DNA of 44,859 nucleotides from Zobellia amurskyensis (GTDB lineage: Bacteria > Bacteroidota > Bacteroidia > Flavobacteriales > Flavobacteriaceae): the NCBI RefSeq assembly GCF_009725985.1, contig NZ_RCNR01000038.1:1-44859 (forward strand), written 5' to 3'. Both the position numbers and the translations under genes were made by a program. Positions within the stretch are counted from its first letter, which is position 1. Every line of letters begins with the position of its first letter. Shown here one piece after another: positions 16,563-25,949 of this stretch. Below the pieces are notes generated by a model. The model did not search any database. It was not told where the DNA came from and saw only the letters and a program-made list of their open reading frames with translations.

Positions 16563-17459
16563 TTATTTTAGCTCAAATTCACTTGAAGATAGAAGTTTTT
16601 GATTTTCAAAAACGTTAAGCCTATAAATACCGTCTGCTAGAGAGCCCTGAGGCAGGGTAATGAAGTCGCAGACATTGGTCTCCTCTCCGCTAAATGTGAA
16701 TTCTACTCGCTTACTATAAATATTACCATTTACAGCTATAGTATTCGCATTATCCTCAATAACTCGCATATTAGGGTCCAAAAATTGGAAATAAATAACT
16801 TTTTCGGCATTAAGTTCATGACCATCTGCTGCTACAGTAACACAACCTCGCAGTTTTTCTATAAGCGATCCCTTATTTGTTTTAATGGGCTTACCGGAAC
16901 GCAATCTAAAACCACTGCCTTCCGTATTCTGAAGTGCTAAATATTTTTTAGCCTTAAGTTCTTTATTTAACTCCGTTATTTTTTTTCTTTGAAGTGCTTC
17001 GGCCTCTGCCAAAGAACTACTTTTTCCCCTTAAAATTTCTATTTGCTTTTTGGTTTCCTCATACTTATCGGAAAGCAACATATTGTTATACCTCAAGAAA
17101 TTGTTCTTTAACTTAAGGCTATCGTTTTTAGCTTCCAACCTACGCAACTCCGTTTTGTATTCCCTAAGCTTTTCGACTGTAAAATTTAATCTACCCACGG
17201 AATCCAATAATTGTTGCACTCTATATTTGGAACTTTCCAGTTCAATTTCATTAACCTCGTTGAGCGCCGAAAGCCGATCAACATCAGTTTTCATGATGGT
17301 AAGATCCTTAACAAGTAATTCTTTTTCCTGTTCCAAGAAAACAATCTGACTCCTAGATTGTGCATAGCTATAATAAAATGCTATTAAGATACCTATGAGG
17401 ACCGCAACCAGTGCTGTAAGTATTATTTTGTAGTTAAATTTAGTATCTTGAACGTCCAT
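16563..17459 (-). CDS. Membrane-anchored coiled-coil protein of unknown function
   Basis: A 298-residue protein I cannot assign to a named function. It has a short N-terminal tail, one transmembrane helix (about 11-33, ILTALVAVLIGILIAFYYS) and a long heptad-rich region (about 38-180) full of Leu, Glu and Lys. A compact beta-rich C-terminal domain (about 195-298) contains two cysteines (RGCVTV and TNVCDF), which could form a disulfide if exported. The build suggests a periplasmic rod topped by a small domain. Similar proteins in flavobacteria have, as I recall, sometimes been called chromosome partitioning proteins, with no ParA ATPase motif to support it; none is seen here. It sits divergent from comF and 37 bases upstream of glyS. 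Confidence 0.7.
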   Translation of the reverse strand: MDVQDTKFNYKIILTALVAVLIGILIAFYYSYAQSRSQIVFLEQEKELLVKDLTIMKTDVDRLSALNEVNEIELESSKYRVQQLLDSVGRLNFTVEKLREYKTELRRLEAKNDSLKLKNNFLRYNNMLLSDKYEETKKQIEILRGKSSSLAEAEALQRKKITELNKELKAKKYLALQNTEGSGFRLRSGKPIKTNKGSLIEKLRGCVTVAADGHELNAEKVIYFQFLDPNMRVIEDNANTIAVNGNIYSKRVEFTFSGEETNVCDFITLPQGSLADGIYRLNVFENQKLLSSSEFELK

Positions 17460-17515
17460 TGGGGCGTGTGGGGCTTTAAGGTAGGTTGCGCTAAGGCAAA
17501 GGTTTGGTGTTTAAA

Positions 17516-18211
17516 ATGTTAACAAATATACTAAATGATATCAATTCGGTCTTAGCACCACGGGTGTGTTTTGGATGTAATGTTCATTTAAACAGAGGAG
17601 AGAAACTCATCTGTACCATTTGCCGAAACGATTTGCCGCTTACCGATTATACTTTTAACGACGAAAACCCCGTTGACCGTATATTTTACGGCAGAATTAA
17701 CATAAAAAAAGCAAGTTCAATGCTTTTTTTCTCCGAAAATGGCATCGTTCGGGAGCTTATACACCACTTAAAATATAAAAATCAAGAACAGGTCAGTACG
17801 TTTTTAGGTGATTGGTACGGGCAAATCCTAAAAGACAATCATGAACTCCTCAATAAAATAGACATTGTTATTCCTGTTCCCTTGCACAGAAAAAAGCTTA
17901 GACAACGCGGATATAACCAAGTAGCTTCTTTTGCCCAGCGTTTGGCCTTTCATCTAAATGCCGAGTATGTAGACCATATCCTTATTAAAACCGCAAATAC
18001 AAAAACGCAGACCAAAAAAGGGCGGATAGGTAGATGGCAAAACGCAAAAGACCTCTATACGCTATCGGACCCTGACTATTTGAAAAACAAAAATATTCTC
18101 CTTGTGGATGATGTCATTACTACTGGCGCCACCATGGAAATATGCGCTAGGACACTAGACCAGACACCAAATGCCACGATATATATTGCCAGTATGGCCG
18201 TAGTGCCCTAA
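17516..18211 (+). CDS. comF: ComF family phosphoribosyltransferase-like protein
   Basis: ComF-type proteins are linked to DNA uptake and competence in bacteria that do it; the exact reaction is unknown. The N-terminus has a four-cysteine zinc ribbon (C18, C21, C33, C36). The C-terminal half is a type I phosphoribosyltransferase fold, with PVPLHRKKLRQRGYNQ and the PRPP-binding loop VLLVDDVITTGAT. I start at the ATG at 17516 (231 residues); an upstream in-frame TTG at 17504 would add four residues. It stands alone, with the Ig-like lipoprotein gene 50 bases downstream on the same strand. Confidence 0.9.
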   Translation: MLTNILNDINSVLAPRVCFGCNVHLNRGEKLICTICRNDLPLTDYTFNDENPVDRIFYGRINIKKASSMLFFSENGIVRELIHHLKYKNQEQVSTFLGDWYGQILKDNHELLNKIDIVIPVPLHRKKLRQRGYNQVASFAQRLAFHLNAEYVDHILIKTANTKTQTKKGRIGRWQNAKDLYTLSDPDYLKNKNILLVDDVITTGATMEICARTLDQTPNATIYIASMAVVP

Positions 18212-18261
18212 GTATGGAATTAAAGAAAATTAGTTGTTTCTTTGTGCTATAGTTTAGTCAT

Positions 18262-19872
18262 ATGGTCCGCCGGTTTTTTACCTTTTTATTTTTATTTATG
18301 ATTGTTGCCGTTTTGTGGCAATGCGCACGTAGGGGAAGTCCAAGTGGCGGTCCTAAAGACCTTACCCCCCCTGTCTTGACCAAGACAGAACCGGACAGTA
18401 TGACGACCAATTTTAAGGCCAGTCGTATTCGGCTTTATTTTGATGAGTTTATTAAACTTAAGGACATTCAAGAACAGCTGATTGTTTCTCCTCCATTAAA
18501 GTATCAACCAGACATAACCCCGCAAGGTGGTGCCAGTAAGTACGTAGAAGTAAAAATCAAAGATACTTTACGGGAAAACACAACATACACTCTTAATTTT
18601 GGGCAAAGTGTTCAAGATAATAACGAAGGGAACCCGAGTAGTTTTTTAACGTATGTTTTTTCAACGGGAGATTATATTGATTCTTTAGATCTTACGGGAG
18701 CTGTAAAAGATGCTTTCAAGAAAAAGGCAGATGGTTTTATTAGTGTAATGCTGTATGAAATTGATTCTACCTACACCGATTCCACTATCTTTAAAAGACC
18801 TCCTAATTATATTACCAACACCTTGGATAGTGCGGTCATATTTAAACTTAAAAACCTTAAAGAAGGGCAATACAAGCTTTTCGCTTTAAAAGACGAGGCA
18901 AAGAATAATATGTTCGATCAGAATGTAGATAAGATTGGTTTTCTTCAAGATACCATAAACCTACCTACAGATTCTACCTACGTACTCACCCTTTTTAAAG
19001 AAGTGCCCAACTACAGCATGGCGGTACCAAGTTTAGTGGCTAAAAACAGGATTGTTTTTGGTTATTATGGTGATGCTACTGATGTAAAAATAGAACCCAT
19101 AACAGCCATACCGGACACCGTTAAGACCAAAATATTAAAAGATAAAGACAAGGATTCGCTTAATTTCTGGTTTACACCTTATGAGATGGACTCAATTGTC
19201 TTTACCGCCACGAACGAAAGATTAAAAATCATAGACACTTTCACCGTAAAAGGCAGAAAAGTAGAAACTGATTCGTTACGATTGAACCCCAACCAAAATG
19301 GCTCCCTTAATTTTAGCGACCCATTTTTTATTTCCGCTACAACTCCCATAAGCGCAATAGACTCTACGTTGTTCTTTATGACGAACCAAGACTCATTAGC
19401 GGTTAATTTCACCACCAAATTAGATACCACTGAAAACAAAGTTGATGTTGATTTTACTATTGACCCCAATCAAAGCTATCAATTAGACCTGCTACCTGGC
19501 GCTATTACTGATTTCTTTGGACAGGCCAATGACACCATATCTTATTACTTATCAACCGGAAGCTATGCAGATTATGGTAATTTACGATTTAATATTACTG
19601 GAGGAGATTATCCTTTAATTGTTCAGCTAACCGATGAGAAAGGAGCATTAAAAAGAGAAATTATAGCCACTGAGCCAAAAGTTTTTGAATTCAATAACCT
19701 TGAACCTTCTAAATATCTTGTTCGTGTAATTTTTGATGCCAATGGCAATAATAAATGGGATACTGGTAATTTCTTAAAAAAGCAGCAACCCGAAAGAATA
19801 AGTTACTACCCTGATATTATTGAAGTAAGGGCCAACTGGGAAATGGAGCAAACCTTTGTTATTCCAAAATAA
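18262..19872 (+). CDS. Lipoprotein with SbsA-type Ig-like domain
   Basis: A 536-residue exported protein. The leader ends at Cys21 (WQCARRGSPSGGPKD), a lipobox context common in Bacteroidota. Residues about 33-135 form an SbsA-type Ig-like domain (PPVLTKTEPDSMTTNF, IRLYFDEFIKLKD, TTYTLNFGQSVQD). The remainder is beta-rich repeats, ending with an FDANGNNKWDTG element like a calcium-binding loop. This conserved flavobacterial family has no known biochemical role; a cell-envelope structural role is an inference. Its last 14 bases overlap the 3' end of the convergent amidase gene. Confidence 0.85.
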   Translation: MVRRFFTFLFLFMIVAVLWQCARRGSPSGGPKDLTPPVLTKTEPDSMTTNFKASRIRLYFDEFIKLKDIQEQLIVSPPLKYQPDITPQGGASKYVEVKIKDTLRENTTYTLNFGQSVQDNNEGNPSSFLTYVFSTGDYIDSLDLTGAVKDAFKKKADGFISVMLYEIDSTYTDSTIFKRPPNYITNTLDSAVIFKLKNLKEGQYKLFALKDEAKNNMFDQNVDKIGFLQDTINLPTDSTYVLTLFKEVPNYSMAVPSLVAKNRIVFGYYGDATDVKIEPITAIPDTVKTKILKDKDKDSLNFWFTPYEMDSIVFTATNERLKIIDTFTVKGRKVETDSLRLNPNQNGSLNFSDPFFISATTPISAIDSTLFFMTNQDSLAVNFTTKLDTTENKVDVDFTIDPNQSYQLDLLPGAITDFFGQANDTISYYLSTGSYADYGNLRFNITGGDYPLIVQLTDEKGALKREIIATEPKVFEFNNLEPSKYLVRVIFDANGNNKWDTGNFLKKQQPERISYYPDIIEVRANWEMEQTFVIPK

Positions 19873-20632
19873 AACGGTCTCTATCATTCAAAAATTTGAG
19901 CTTGTCCCGCACGTTCTGAATATGTTTTTTTGACAGCGATGCAGTTACTATTTCCTCGTTTACCGAAAACACCAAGTCTTTACCTAAACCGTCAAAAACT
20001 ACTGAATGCCCCGGGTATTTATGGCCAACGTCATCAGAACCAATTCTATTTACACCTATACAGTAGCTCATATTTTCAATAGCACGTGCTTTTAGCAAAG
20101 TATCCCAAGCGGTAATTCTTGGTTCCGGCCAGTTGGCTACGTAAACCAATACATCATAATCTTCTGTATTTCTTGCCCATACGGGGAAACGCAGATCATA
20201 ACAGATCATGGGGCAAATCTTAAATCCTTTATAATTAACAACCAACCTTTCTTTTCCCGCCTCATATACTTTGTCCTCACCGGCAAGTGTAAACGTATGG
20301 CGTTTATCATAAATTGATGTTTTTCCGTCAGGTTCTACAAAAAACAACCGGTTTGTAAAGGCTCCATTTTCAGAAAAAATAATGCTACCCACTATAGCTG
20401 CATCTTTTTCTTTAGCCTTTTGTTTCATCCAGGTCAACGTCTTCTTTCCTTCGTCAATTTTAATATTTTGAGGAGACATGGTAAAACCAGTAGTGAACAT
20501 CTCAGGAAGCACAATTAGGTCCGCATTAGAAGTAAAGGCTTTCAACTTGGCATCTAGTGCTGCTCTATTGGCTTCCGGGTCTTCCCACTTCAATGAGGTT
20601 TGCACCAAGGCCACGTTTAATAATTCATCCAT
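19859..20632 (-). CDS. Nitrilase-superfamily omega-amidase (YafV/Nit2-like)
   Basis: A carbon-nitrogen hydrolase, 257 residues from the ATG at 20632 (a TTG four codons upstream is disregarded). The Glu-Lys-Cys triad is visible: E44 in LPEMFTTGF, K110 in YDKRHTF and C144 in MICYDLRFP. The TTGF and DLRFP contexts are typical of YafV-type omega-amidases, which repair alpha-ketoglutaramate-like by-products of transamination; the assignment to that substrate is by family. It begins 8 bases past the stop of the NUDIX gene, so the two are probably one transcript, both possibly acting in metabolite clean-up. Confidence 0.85.
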   Translation of the reverse strand: MDELLNVALVQTSLKWEDPEANRAALDAKLKAFTSNADLIVLPEMFTTGFTMSPQNIKIDEGKKTLTWMKQKAKEKDAAIVGSIIFSENGAFTNRLFFVEPDGKTSIYDKRHTFTLAGEDKVYEAGKERLVVNYKGFKICPMICYDLRFPVWARNTEDYDVLVYVANWPEPRITAWDTLLKARAIENMSYCIGVNRIGSDDVGHKYPGHSVVFDGLGKDLVFSVNEEIVTASLSKKHIQNVRDKLKFLNDRDRFILE

Positions 20633-20640
20633 AGCAAAAA

Positions 20641-21255
20641 TCAATCAAAATATACATCGGTTTTATTTTCAACTGCCATGTTATGCAATTGCTTCAGCTG
20701 CGATTCCAAAATACGGTCTTTTGAAAGTTCGGGCAAATCATCAATATCAAAAAAGGCGGCACCTTGCATATCAAAGCCATGATTGAGTTCGCCACCCGTA
20801 AGTTGACATAGAAAGCATAACTTATATACGTAAAACGGCTGTGGTGGATGCGGGTGCGATTGCTTGTCATATACCGCCAACAACCTTACGACACTGGTAT
20901 TCAAACCTGTTTCTTCCTCTATTTCTTTCGTGACACATGTGGAGGGCGGATAACCTACTTCGGCCCATCCACCAGGTATGGTCCATTTGCCGTCAATACT
21001 TTCCTTTGCCATCAAAACTTGGTTCTTCTCGTTCAGTACAAGTCCACGAACATCAACCTTTGGCGTTGGATAATCTGTGACGGGCATATAGAAATTTTCC
21101 AAAACCGATAATGGCTTATCAGCAAGCGAAGCTATCAATTCTAAAGCGATTTGTTTGAGCTCTTCATAACGCTCCCTATTATATTCGTCCTCAACGTAAA
21201 CCAGACCTGTCTCTGCCAATGCCTTTATCCTTTTAATTTGCTCCAGCTGCTTCAT
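20641..21255 (-). CDS. NUDIX hydrolase with N-terminal helical domain
   Basis: A 204-residue protein. Residues 1-55 form the short helical Nudix N-terminal domain (EQIKRIKALAETGLVY). The Nudix fold follows, with PGGWAEVGYPPSTCVTKEIEEETGL-like core; in this box the canonical first Glu is Tyr and the Arg of REUxEE is Lys. As I recall, these same changes occur in the ADP-ribose/CDP-choline pyrophosphatase-like subfamily with this N-terminal domain, so they are not a sign of decay. It probably cleaves a nucleoside diphosphate derivative; the substrate is not readable. It is preceded by the ankyrin gene (13-base gap) and coupled to the amidase gene downstream. Confidence 0.88.
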   Translation of the reverse strand: MKQLEQIKRIKALAETGLVYVEDEYNRERYEELKQIALELIASLADKPLSVLENFYMPVTDYPTPKVDVRGLVLNEKNQVLMAKESIDGKWTIPGGWAEVGYPPSTCVTKEIEEETGLNTSVVRLLAVYDKQSHPHPPQPFYVYKLCFLCQLTGGELNHGFDMQGAAFFDIDDLPELSKDRILESQLKQLHNMAVENKTDVYFD

Positions 21256-21268
21256 TTCAACTCTTGAA

Positions 21269-21742
21269 TTAATCGTCCGTACCCAACAAACTTATAAGTT
21301 CCGGAACACCTTGCATCTTAGCATGGTCAAATGCCGTATTACCCCTACTATCTTTTGCCGTTGTATCCGCTCCATTTTCCAATAGTAATTTAGCAATTTC
21401 CAATCGGTTAAAAGTAGCGGCATAGATAAGGCATGTTGCCCCCATAGAATTACGCTCATTTACGTTTGCCCCTTTTTCTATCAACATTTTGGCAATACCA
21501 GAAAAACCTTTGAAACATACGCCCATAAGCGCCGTGTTCCCGGAAGCATCTACAGCGTCTATTTTTGCCCCATTGTTCAATAGTAGTTCCGCAGTTTCTA
21601 TCTGGTCATAATAGGTAGCCAAAATAAGCGGCGTAGATCCTCTTTGATCTATTGTGTTAACCAATTCTGGGTTTTCTTTTAGCATTAAAGCAACCTCTGC
21701 CGAGTTGCCCAAACGTATTTCATTAAAAAACTTATCGTTCAT
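21269..21742 (-). CDS. Ankyrin-repeat protein next to catalase
   Basis: A 157-residue protein made almost entirely of four to five ankyrin repeats (for example STPLILATYYDQIETAELL, NTALMGVCFKGFSGIAKML), with no signal peptide, so cytosolic or possibly exported by an unseen route. It follows the catalase gene on the same strand. Ankyrin proteins adjoin catalase in Pseudomonas aeruginosa (katB-ankB) and Campylobacter (katA-Cj1386, implicated in haem delivery to catalase). By context a role in catalase maturation is a fair inference. An efficient-looking terminator separates it from the catalase gene, so it must be transcribed separately or by read-through. Confidence 0.85.
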   Translation of the reverse strand: MNDKFFNEIRLGNSAEVALMLKENPELVNTIDQRGSTPLILATYYDQIETAELLLNNGAKIDAVDASGNTALMGVCFKGFSGIAKMLIEKGANVNERNSMGATCLIYAATFNRLEIAKLLLENGADTTAKDSRGNTAFDHAKMQGVPELISLLGTDD

Positions 21743-21817
21743 AATTCGGTATTATCTTGTAGGTTTTGAGAATGTATAAAAAGTAAACATGCCCTACACC
21801 TTTCAATCTATAAATTT

Positions 21818-21849
21818 AAAAAAAAGAGCCACGGTATGTGCCGTGGCCC
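21818..21849 (-). terminator. Intrinsic terminator of catalase gene
   Basis: GCCACGG (21828-21834) pairs with CCGTGGC (21841-21847) across a TATGTG loop. On the minus strand the stem is followed by eight Ts (21818-21825). It lies 54 bases beyond the catalase stop. Confidence 0.85.
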
Positions 21850-21902
21850 TACTAATTTATTCTATCAATTTTACTTCCTAAAAATTTTATTACGCTAGGT
21901 AA

Positions 21903-23393
21903 TTAAGCTCCAACCTCTTCCGGCCTCACGTTAGAATTTGGATCTACACCTCCTTTTCTATCGTTTATTGCCTTTGCAACACCAGCACCATAGCCCGGGT
22001 CTGCTGCATAAAAGTGTTTTAACTGCCTTTGCACTATTTCTTCAGAGACCCCCTCCATTGCGGTAGCAATATTATTAAAAAGGCGTTGCCTTTGACCCTC
22101 ATTGAACATACGGAACAAATCCCCAGGTTGCTTATAATCCCCAAAAGTATCGTTCTCTTCGTAGCGCATAACATCTCCGCTAATTTTCATTGGTGGCTCC
22201 TCTACACTTGGCACTTCCTCTGGGCCTCCTTTTGAATTTGGTTCATAATATGCATCCGGATTTCCAAAGTCGTTACTAAAAAAGCGCATGGCACCATCTT
22301 TATTATAATGGTTAACCTCCGTAATAGGCGCATTTGCCGGTAGAGCTTCATAATGTGTTCCCAAACGATATCTATGCGCATCAGCATAAGAAAAGATACG
22401 AGCCTGCAATACCTTATCAGGAGAAAAACCGATCCCAGGCACTACATTAGATGGAGAATAAGCTGCATTCTCTACATATTGCCAGTAATTATCCGGGTTT
22501 TTATTTAATTCCAATTCACCCACCTCAATTAACGGATAATCTGCATGTGGCCAAACTTTTGTAAGGTCAAAAGGATTGTAAGGTGTTTTTTCAGCATCGG
22601 CCTCTGGCATAATCTGCACTTTCAATGTCCATTTAGGGAAATTACCTGCCTCTATAGCGCCAAAAAGCTCTTCTTGATATTTCTCTCGAGTCTGACCTAT
22701 TACTTCCGCTGTTTCCTCGTTAGTATAATGCTTATGACCTTGTTGAGTTTTAAAATGGAATTTTACCCAAAATCGTTCTCCATCGTTGTTCCAAAAACTG
22801 AAAGTATGGGACCCATACCCGTTCATATGCATTGGCGTAGTAGGAATACCACGATCAGACATTAATATAGTAACCTGATGAAGACTTTCCGGCGAAAGAG
22901 ACCAGTAGTCCCACATGGCTTCAGGTGAGCGTAAATTAGTCCTTGGGTGCCTTTTTTGAGTATGGATAAAATCTGGAAATTTATACCCGTCCCTTAAGAA
23001 GAAAACAGGGGTGTTATTTCCAACCAAATCCCAATTACCTTCTTCCGTATAAAATTTAAGGGAAAAACCTCTTACATCTCTTTCCGTATCCGCAGCTCCC
23101 ATTTCACCAGCAACCGTTGAAAAACGCGAAAGAATAGGTATCTTATTACCAACCTTGGAAAATATCTTGGCACAGGTATATTTAGAAATATCATGTGTTA
23201 CCGTAAACGTTCCCATAGCACCCCAACCTTTGGCGTGTACAACCCGTTCTGGTATCCTTTCTCTATTTTGATGCGCTAGCTTTTCTAACAACTTATAGTC
23301 CTGCACAACCACGGGACCTCTTTCTCCCGCTGTTTTTGAGCGCTGGTTATTAGATACAGGTGTTCCAGCAGATGTAGTCAATTTTTTACCCAT
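21903..23393 (-). CDS. katA: Monofunctional haem catalase (small-subunit type)
   Basis: It dismutates hydrogen peroxide to water and oxygen in the cytosol. The 496 residues fit the small-subunit (clade 3) class. Catalytic His53 is in [12 protein letters not shown], the distal Asn in [10 protein letters not shown] (126/127), and the proximal haem-ligand Tyr336 in [14 protein letters not shown]. The short C-terminus lacks the flavodoxin-like domain of large catalases. The ATG at 23393 is followed by a basic, unstructured N-terminal arm as expected. A 351-base gap separates it from the divergent kinase gene, including a 15-base hyphenated palindrome. An ankyrin gene follows downstream past a terminator. 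Confidence 0.97.
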   Translation of the reverse strand: MGKKLTTSAGTPVSNNQRSKTAGERGPVVVQDYKLLEKLAHQNRERIPERVVHAKGWGAMGTFTVTHDISKYTCAKIFSKVGNKIPILSRFSTVAGEMGAADTERDVRGFSLKFYTEEGNWDLVGNNTPVFFLRDGYKFPDFIHTQKRHPRTNLRSPEAMWDYWSLSPESLHQVTILMSDRGIPTTPMHMNGYGSHTFSFWNNDGERFWVKFHFKTQQGHKHYTNEETAEVIGQTREKYQEELFGAIEAGNFPKWTLKVQIMPEADAEKTPYNPFDLTKVWPHADYPLIEVGELELNKNPDNYWQYVENAAYSPSNVVPGIGFSPDKVLQARIFSYADAHRYRLGTHYEALPANAPITEVNHYNKDGAMRFFSNDFGNPDAYYEPNSKGGPEEVPSVEEPPMKISGDVMRYEENDTFGDYKQPGDLFRMFNEGQRQRLFNNIATAMEGVSEEIVQRQLKHFYAADPGYGAGVAKAINDRKGGVDPNSNVRPEEVGA

Positions 23394-23744
23394 GATTTAT
23401 TATTTTAATGCACCCATTTAACTGAGCACCAGTTATTTTCAAAATAAAGGTACCAAAAAGCGACAAATACAGTATAAAAAAATAATATTAAAACGTTATT
23501 GTAAAATAGATTTAGACTATTTTAAATAGTGATTGAGGTAAGGTTTTTACTAAATGAGCCCGATTTTTCATGTACAACAGAATATCTTGTTCGGTTTAAC
23601 TAACGTAGATTGTAAAAATGACAGATTTTTCGTATATTATTGTCGTAATTTAATTTGAAAAATGTTAAATATTGGTAGTTGCGCTTCCTATGGAATCCTA
23701 CTATTCATAGTTAAACCATATTTTTACAGTAAAACCCCAATAAA
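23394..23744. other. 351-base divergent intergenic region, katA / histidine kinase
   Basis: The gap is AT-rich and holds no convincing gene. No exact TAnnTTTG box with a good -33 is visible for either neighbour; TATTTTGA (minus, near 23440) and TAATTTGA (plus, near 23652) are one base short. The only structured element seen is the palindrome at 23503-23530. Confidence 0.6.
23516..23530. promoter_or_regulatory. 7-1-7 hyphenated palindrome upstream of catalase
   Basis: ACTATTT-T-AAATAGT is a perfect 7-1-7 inverted repeat. It overlaps a second repeat, AAAATAG (23503-23509) with CTATTTT (23517-23523). The 7-1-7 layout is that of Fur/PerR-family operators, and PerR controls catalases in other bacteria, but the bases are not a close PerR consensus and the AT content makes chance plausible. 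Confidence 0.3.
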
Positions 23745-25949
23745 TTGCAAACTCTTTCGATAACCTCATTAATCAAAGATTCCCCCAGCGCAGTTGCTAT
23801 TTTAGACACGCAACTACGTTTTGCAGGAAACTCCAGAGTGTGGCTCAATGATTTTTGTCCTGATCACGAATCAATCTTAGGCAAAAATTATTTTGACGTT
23901 ATTCCACATACCCCAGAAAAACTAAAATCTATATTATGTGAATGCCTTGAAAACGGATCAAGAAACCTTAGCGAGGGTGAAAAATTCATTTTCCCAAGTG
24001 GTAAAATCCAATGGTTAAAGTGGAAAATAAATGCTTGGACCAATAGTGACGAAGAAATTGGCGGTCTCATTGTTCTTCTGGAAGATGTAACCAAAACTAA
24101 GCGTCTTGAAGAACTTTATCAAAAAGCAGAGCGTGTAGCTAGAATTGGTGGTTGGGAGGTTGACATGACCACAAATTTTATATACTGGACAGATATTACA
24201 AAAGACATACATGAAGTACCCAGAGATTTTAAACCTGACCTTGAAACTGGCATAAATTTTTATAAAAAAGGAGAGCACAGAGAGAAAATAACGAATTTAA
24301 TAACCAACGCTATTGCGGATGGTACCCCTTGGGATACAGAATTGATAATCGTTACCAAAAAAGGTAATGAAGTATGGGTTAGGGCAAAGGGCGAAGTAGA
24401 GTTTTTAGATGGCAAATGTGTACGACTTTTTGGCACCTTTCAAGATATTGATGAAAAAAAGAAGACAGAACTCAAATTTCTTGAGGCCACCCAAAGACTG
24501 GAAATTGCTACTAGAGGGGCAAATGTTGGCATATGGGACTTTGACATCGTAAACAACCAATTGTTTTGGGACGATAATATGTATCTACTCTACGGAATTG
24601 ACAAAAAAGATTTTAATGGCGTGTATGAAGCTTGGCAATCGGGCCTTCACCCAGGTGACAAGATACGGGGAGAGAAAGAAATTGCGATGGCCATATCGGG
24701 GGAAAAAGAGTTCGATACCGAGTTTAGGGTCGTATGGCCCAACGGAGAGACAAGATACATAAAGGCCACAGCAGTAACCCAACGAAATGCCGATGGGAAG
24801 GCCATTAAAATGACGGGGACCAATTGGGACATTACCGAACTGAAGAATACCCAAATGATGCTTTCCAAAAGTCAAGAATCATTTTTTGGTGCTTTTGAAA
24901 ACTCGGATACAGGTATGGCCATTGTAAGTATAAATGGCAAATGGATAAAAGTAAACCAAAGCCTTTGTTCTAGTCTAGGGTATAAAGAAAAGGAGCTTCT
25001 TAAATTAACTTTTCAGCAAATTACCCATCCAGAAGATTTACAGAACGATATTGAACTATTAAACCAAACTATTGCCGGAGAAATACCCAGCTATAGAATG
25101 GGGAAACGTTATTTCCACAAAGATGGCAGTATTATTCACGGAATACTTACGGTAACCGCGGTCAGAAATATTAATGGTAAAATATTACATTTCATTTCAC
25201 AGGTTACGGATATCACACCTCAGATAGAGAATGAGAAAAAATTGACTCGCTTAGTAGATATCACATCAGAACAAAATGAAAGCCTTCTAAATTTTGCCCA
25301 CATCGTATCACATAATCTACGGTCACATTCCAGTAACTTGGCAATGCTTACTAAATTTCTTGTTAAAGAAGAAAGTGATGAAGAGCGCCAAAACCTTTTG
25401 GGCATGCTTAGTGGCGCATCAGACAGTCTTAATGAGACCATTTTACATTTAAACGAGGTGGTTCAGGTAAAAGTAGGTGCTTTGGAAAAGATGAAGAGCA
25501 TCAACCTATATGATAGCATCAAAAATGTAAAGAAAAACCTCAATCTTATAATTCAGGAAAAAAATGCGGTTTGCGAAATCAACATTCCTAAAAATCTGAT
25601 GGTTAGTGCTATCCCTGCCTATTTAGACAGCATTGTTTTAAACTTACTCTCTAATGGTATTAAATACAGTTCACCAGATAGAAAACCTTTAATCCAAATA
25701 AGTTCAGAAGTAAACGAAGAAAATATAATTCTTTCATTTAAAGATAATGGCTTGGGAATAGACCTAAACAAGCATAGGGAAAAACTTTTTGGTATGTACA
25801 AAACGTTTCATCGCAATAAAGACGCCAAAGGCATAGGTCTGTTTATTACGAAAAACCAAATAGAAGCCATGAGCGGAAAAATTGAGGTAGAAAGCACCGT
25901 AGGTGTGGGAAGTACCTTTAAACTACACTTTAAAAAACCATTGACATGA
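23745..25949 (+). CDS. Soluble multi-PAS sensor histidine kinase
   Basis: A 734-residue kinase with no transmembrane segment, so it probably senses a cytosolic signal. Four PAS/PAC units precede the kinase core: about 10-115, 128-240, 250-365 and 375-490, each closing with a D-I/V-T-like PAC end. The dimerisation H-box is FAHIVSHNLRSH with phospho-acceptor His523. The HATPase region has the N box (LNLLSNGIKY), G1 (DNGLGID) and G2 (GIGLFITKN). No haem- or flavin-binding signature is obvious. The start is TTG at 23745; no ATG lies between the upstream in-frame stop at 23730 and the first PAS. Its stop overlaps the ATG of the first receiver gene (ATGA), a sign of coupling. Confidence 0.9.
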   Translation: MQTLSITSLIKDSPSAVAILDTQLRFAGNSRVWLNDFCPDHESILGKNYFDVIPHTPEKLKSILCECLENGSRNLSEGEKFIFPSGKIQWLKWKINAWTNSDEEIGGLIVLLEDVTKTKRLEELYQKAERVARIGGWEVDMTTNFIYWTDITKDIHEVPRDFKPDLETGINFYKKGEHREKITNLITNAIADGTPWDTELIIVTKKGNEVWVRAKGEVEFLDGKCVRLFGTFQDIDEKKKTELKFLEATQRLEIATRGANVGIWDFDIVNNQLFWDDNMYLLYGIDKKDFNGVYEAWQSGLHPGDKIRGEKEIAMAISGEKEFDTEFRVVWPNGETRYIKATAVTQRNADGKAIKMTGTNWDITELKNTQMMLSKSQESFFGAFENSDTGMAIVSINGKWIKVNQSLCSSLGYKEKELLKLTFQQITHPEDLQNDIELLNQTIAGEIPSYRMGKRYFHKDGSIIHGILTVTAVRNINGKILHFISQVTDITPQIENEKKLTRLVDITSEQNESLLNFAHIVSHNLRSHSSNLAMLTKFLVKEESDEERQNLLGMLSGASDSLNETILHLNEVVQVKVGALEKMKSINLYDSIKNVKKNLNLIIQEKNAVCEINIPKNLMVSAIPAYLDSIVLNLLSNGIKYSSPDRKPLIQISSEVNEENIILSFKDNGLGIDLNKHREKLFGMYKTFHRNKDAKGIGLFITKNQIEAMSGKIEVESTVGVGSTFKLHFKKPLT

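Noticed and set aside
20641-21255. Nudix box lacking the canonical Glu and Arg (Tyr and Lys instead), suggesting an inactive enzyme.
   Set aside because: As I recall, the subfamily with this N-terminal helical domain uses PGGWA/D-x-VGy and KE-x-x-EE, so these changes look family-typical.
23662-23763. 33-codon plus-strand frame overlapping the start of the kinase gene.
   Set aside because: Composition is unremarkable, it runs into the kinase in another frame, and no promoter or conserved feature supports it.
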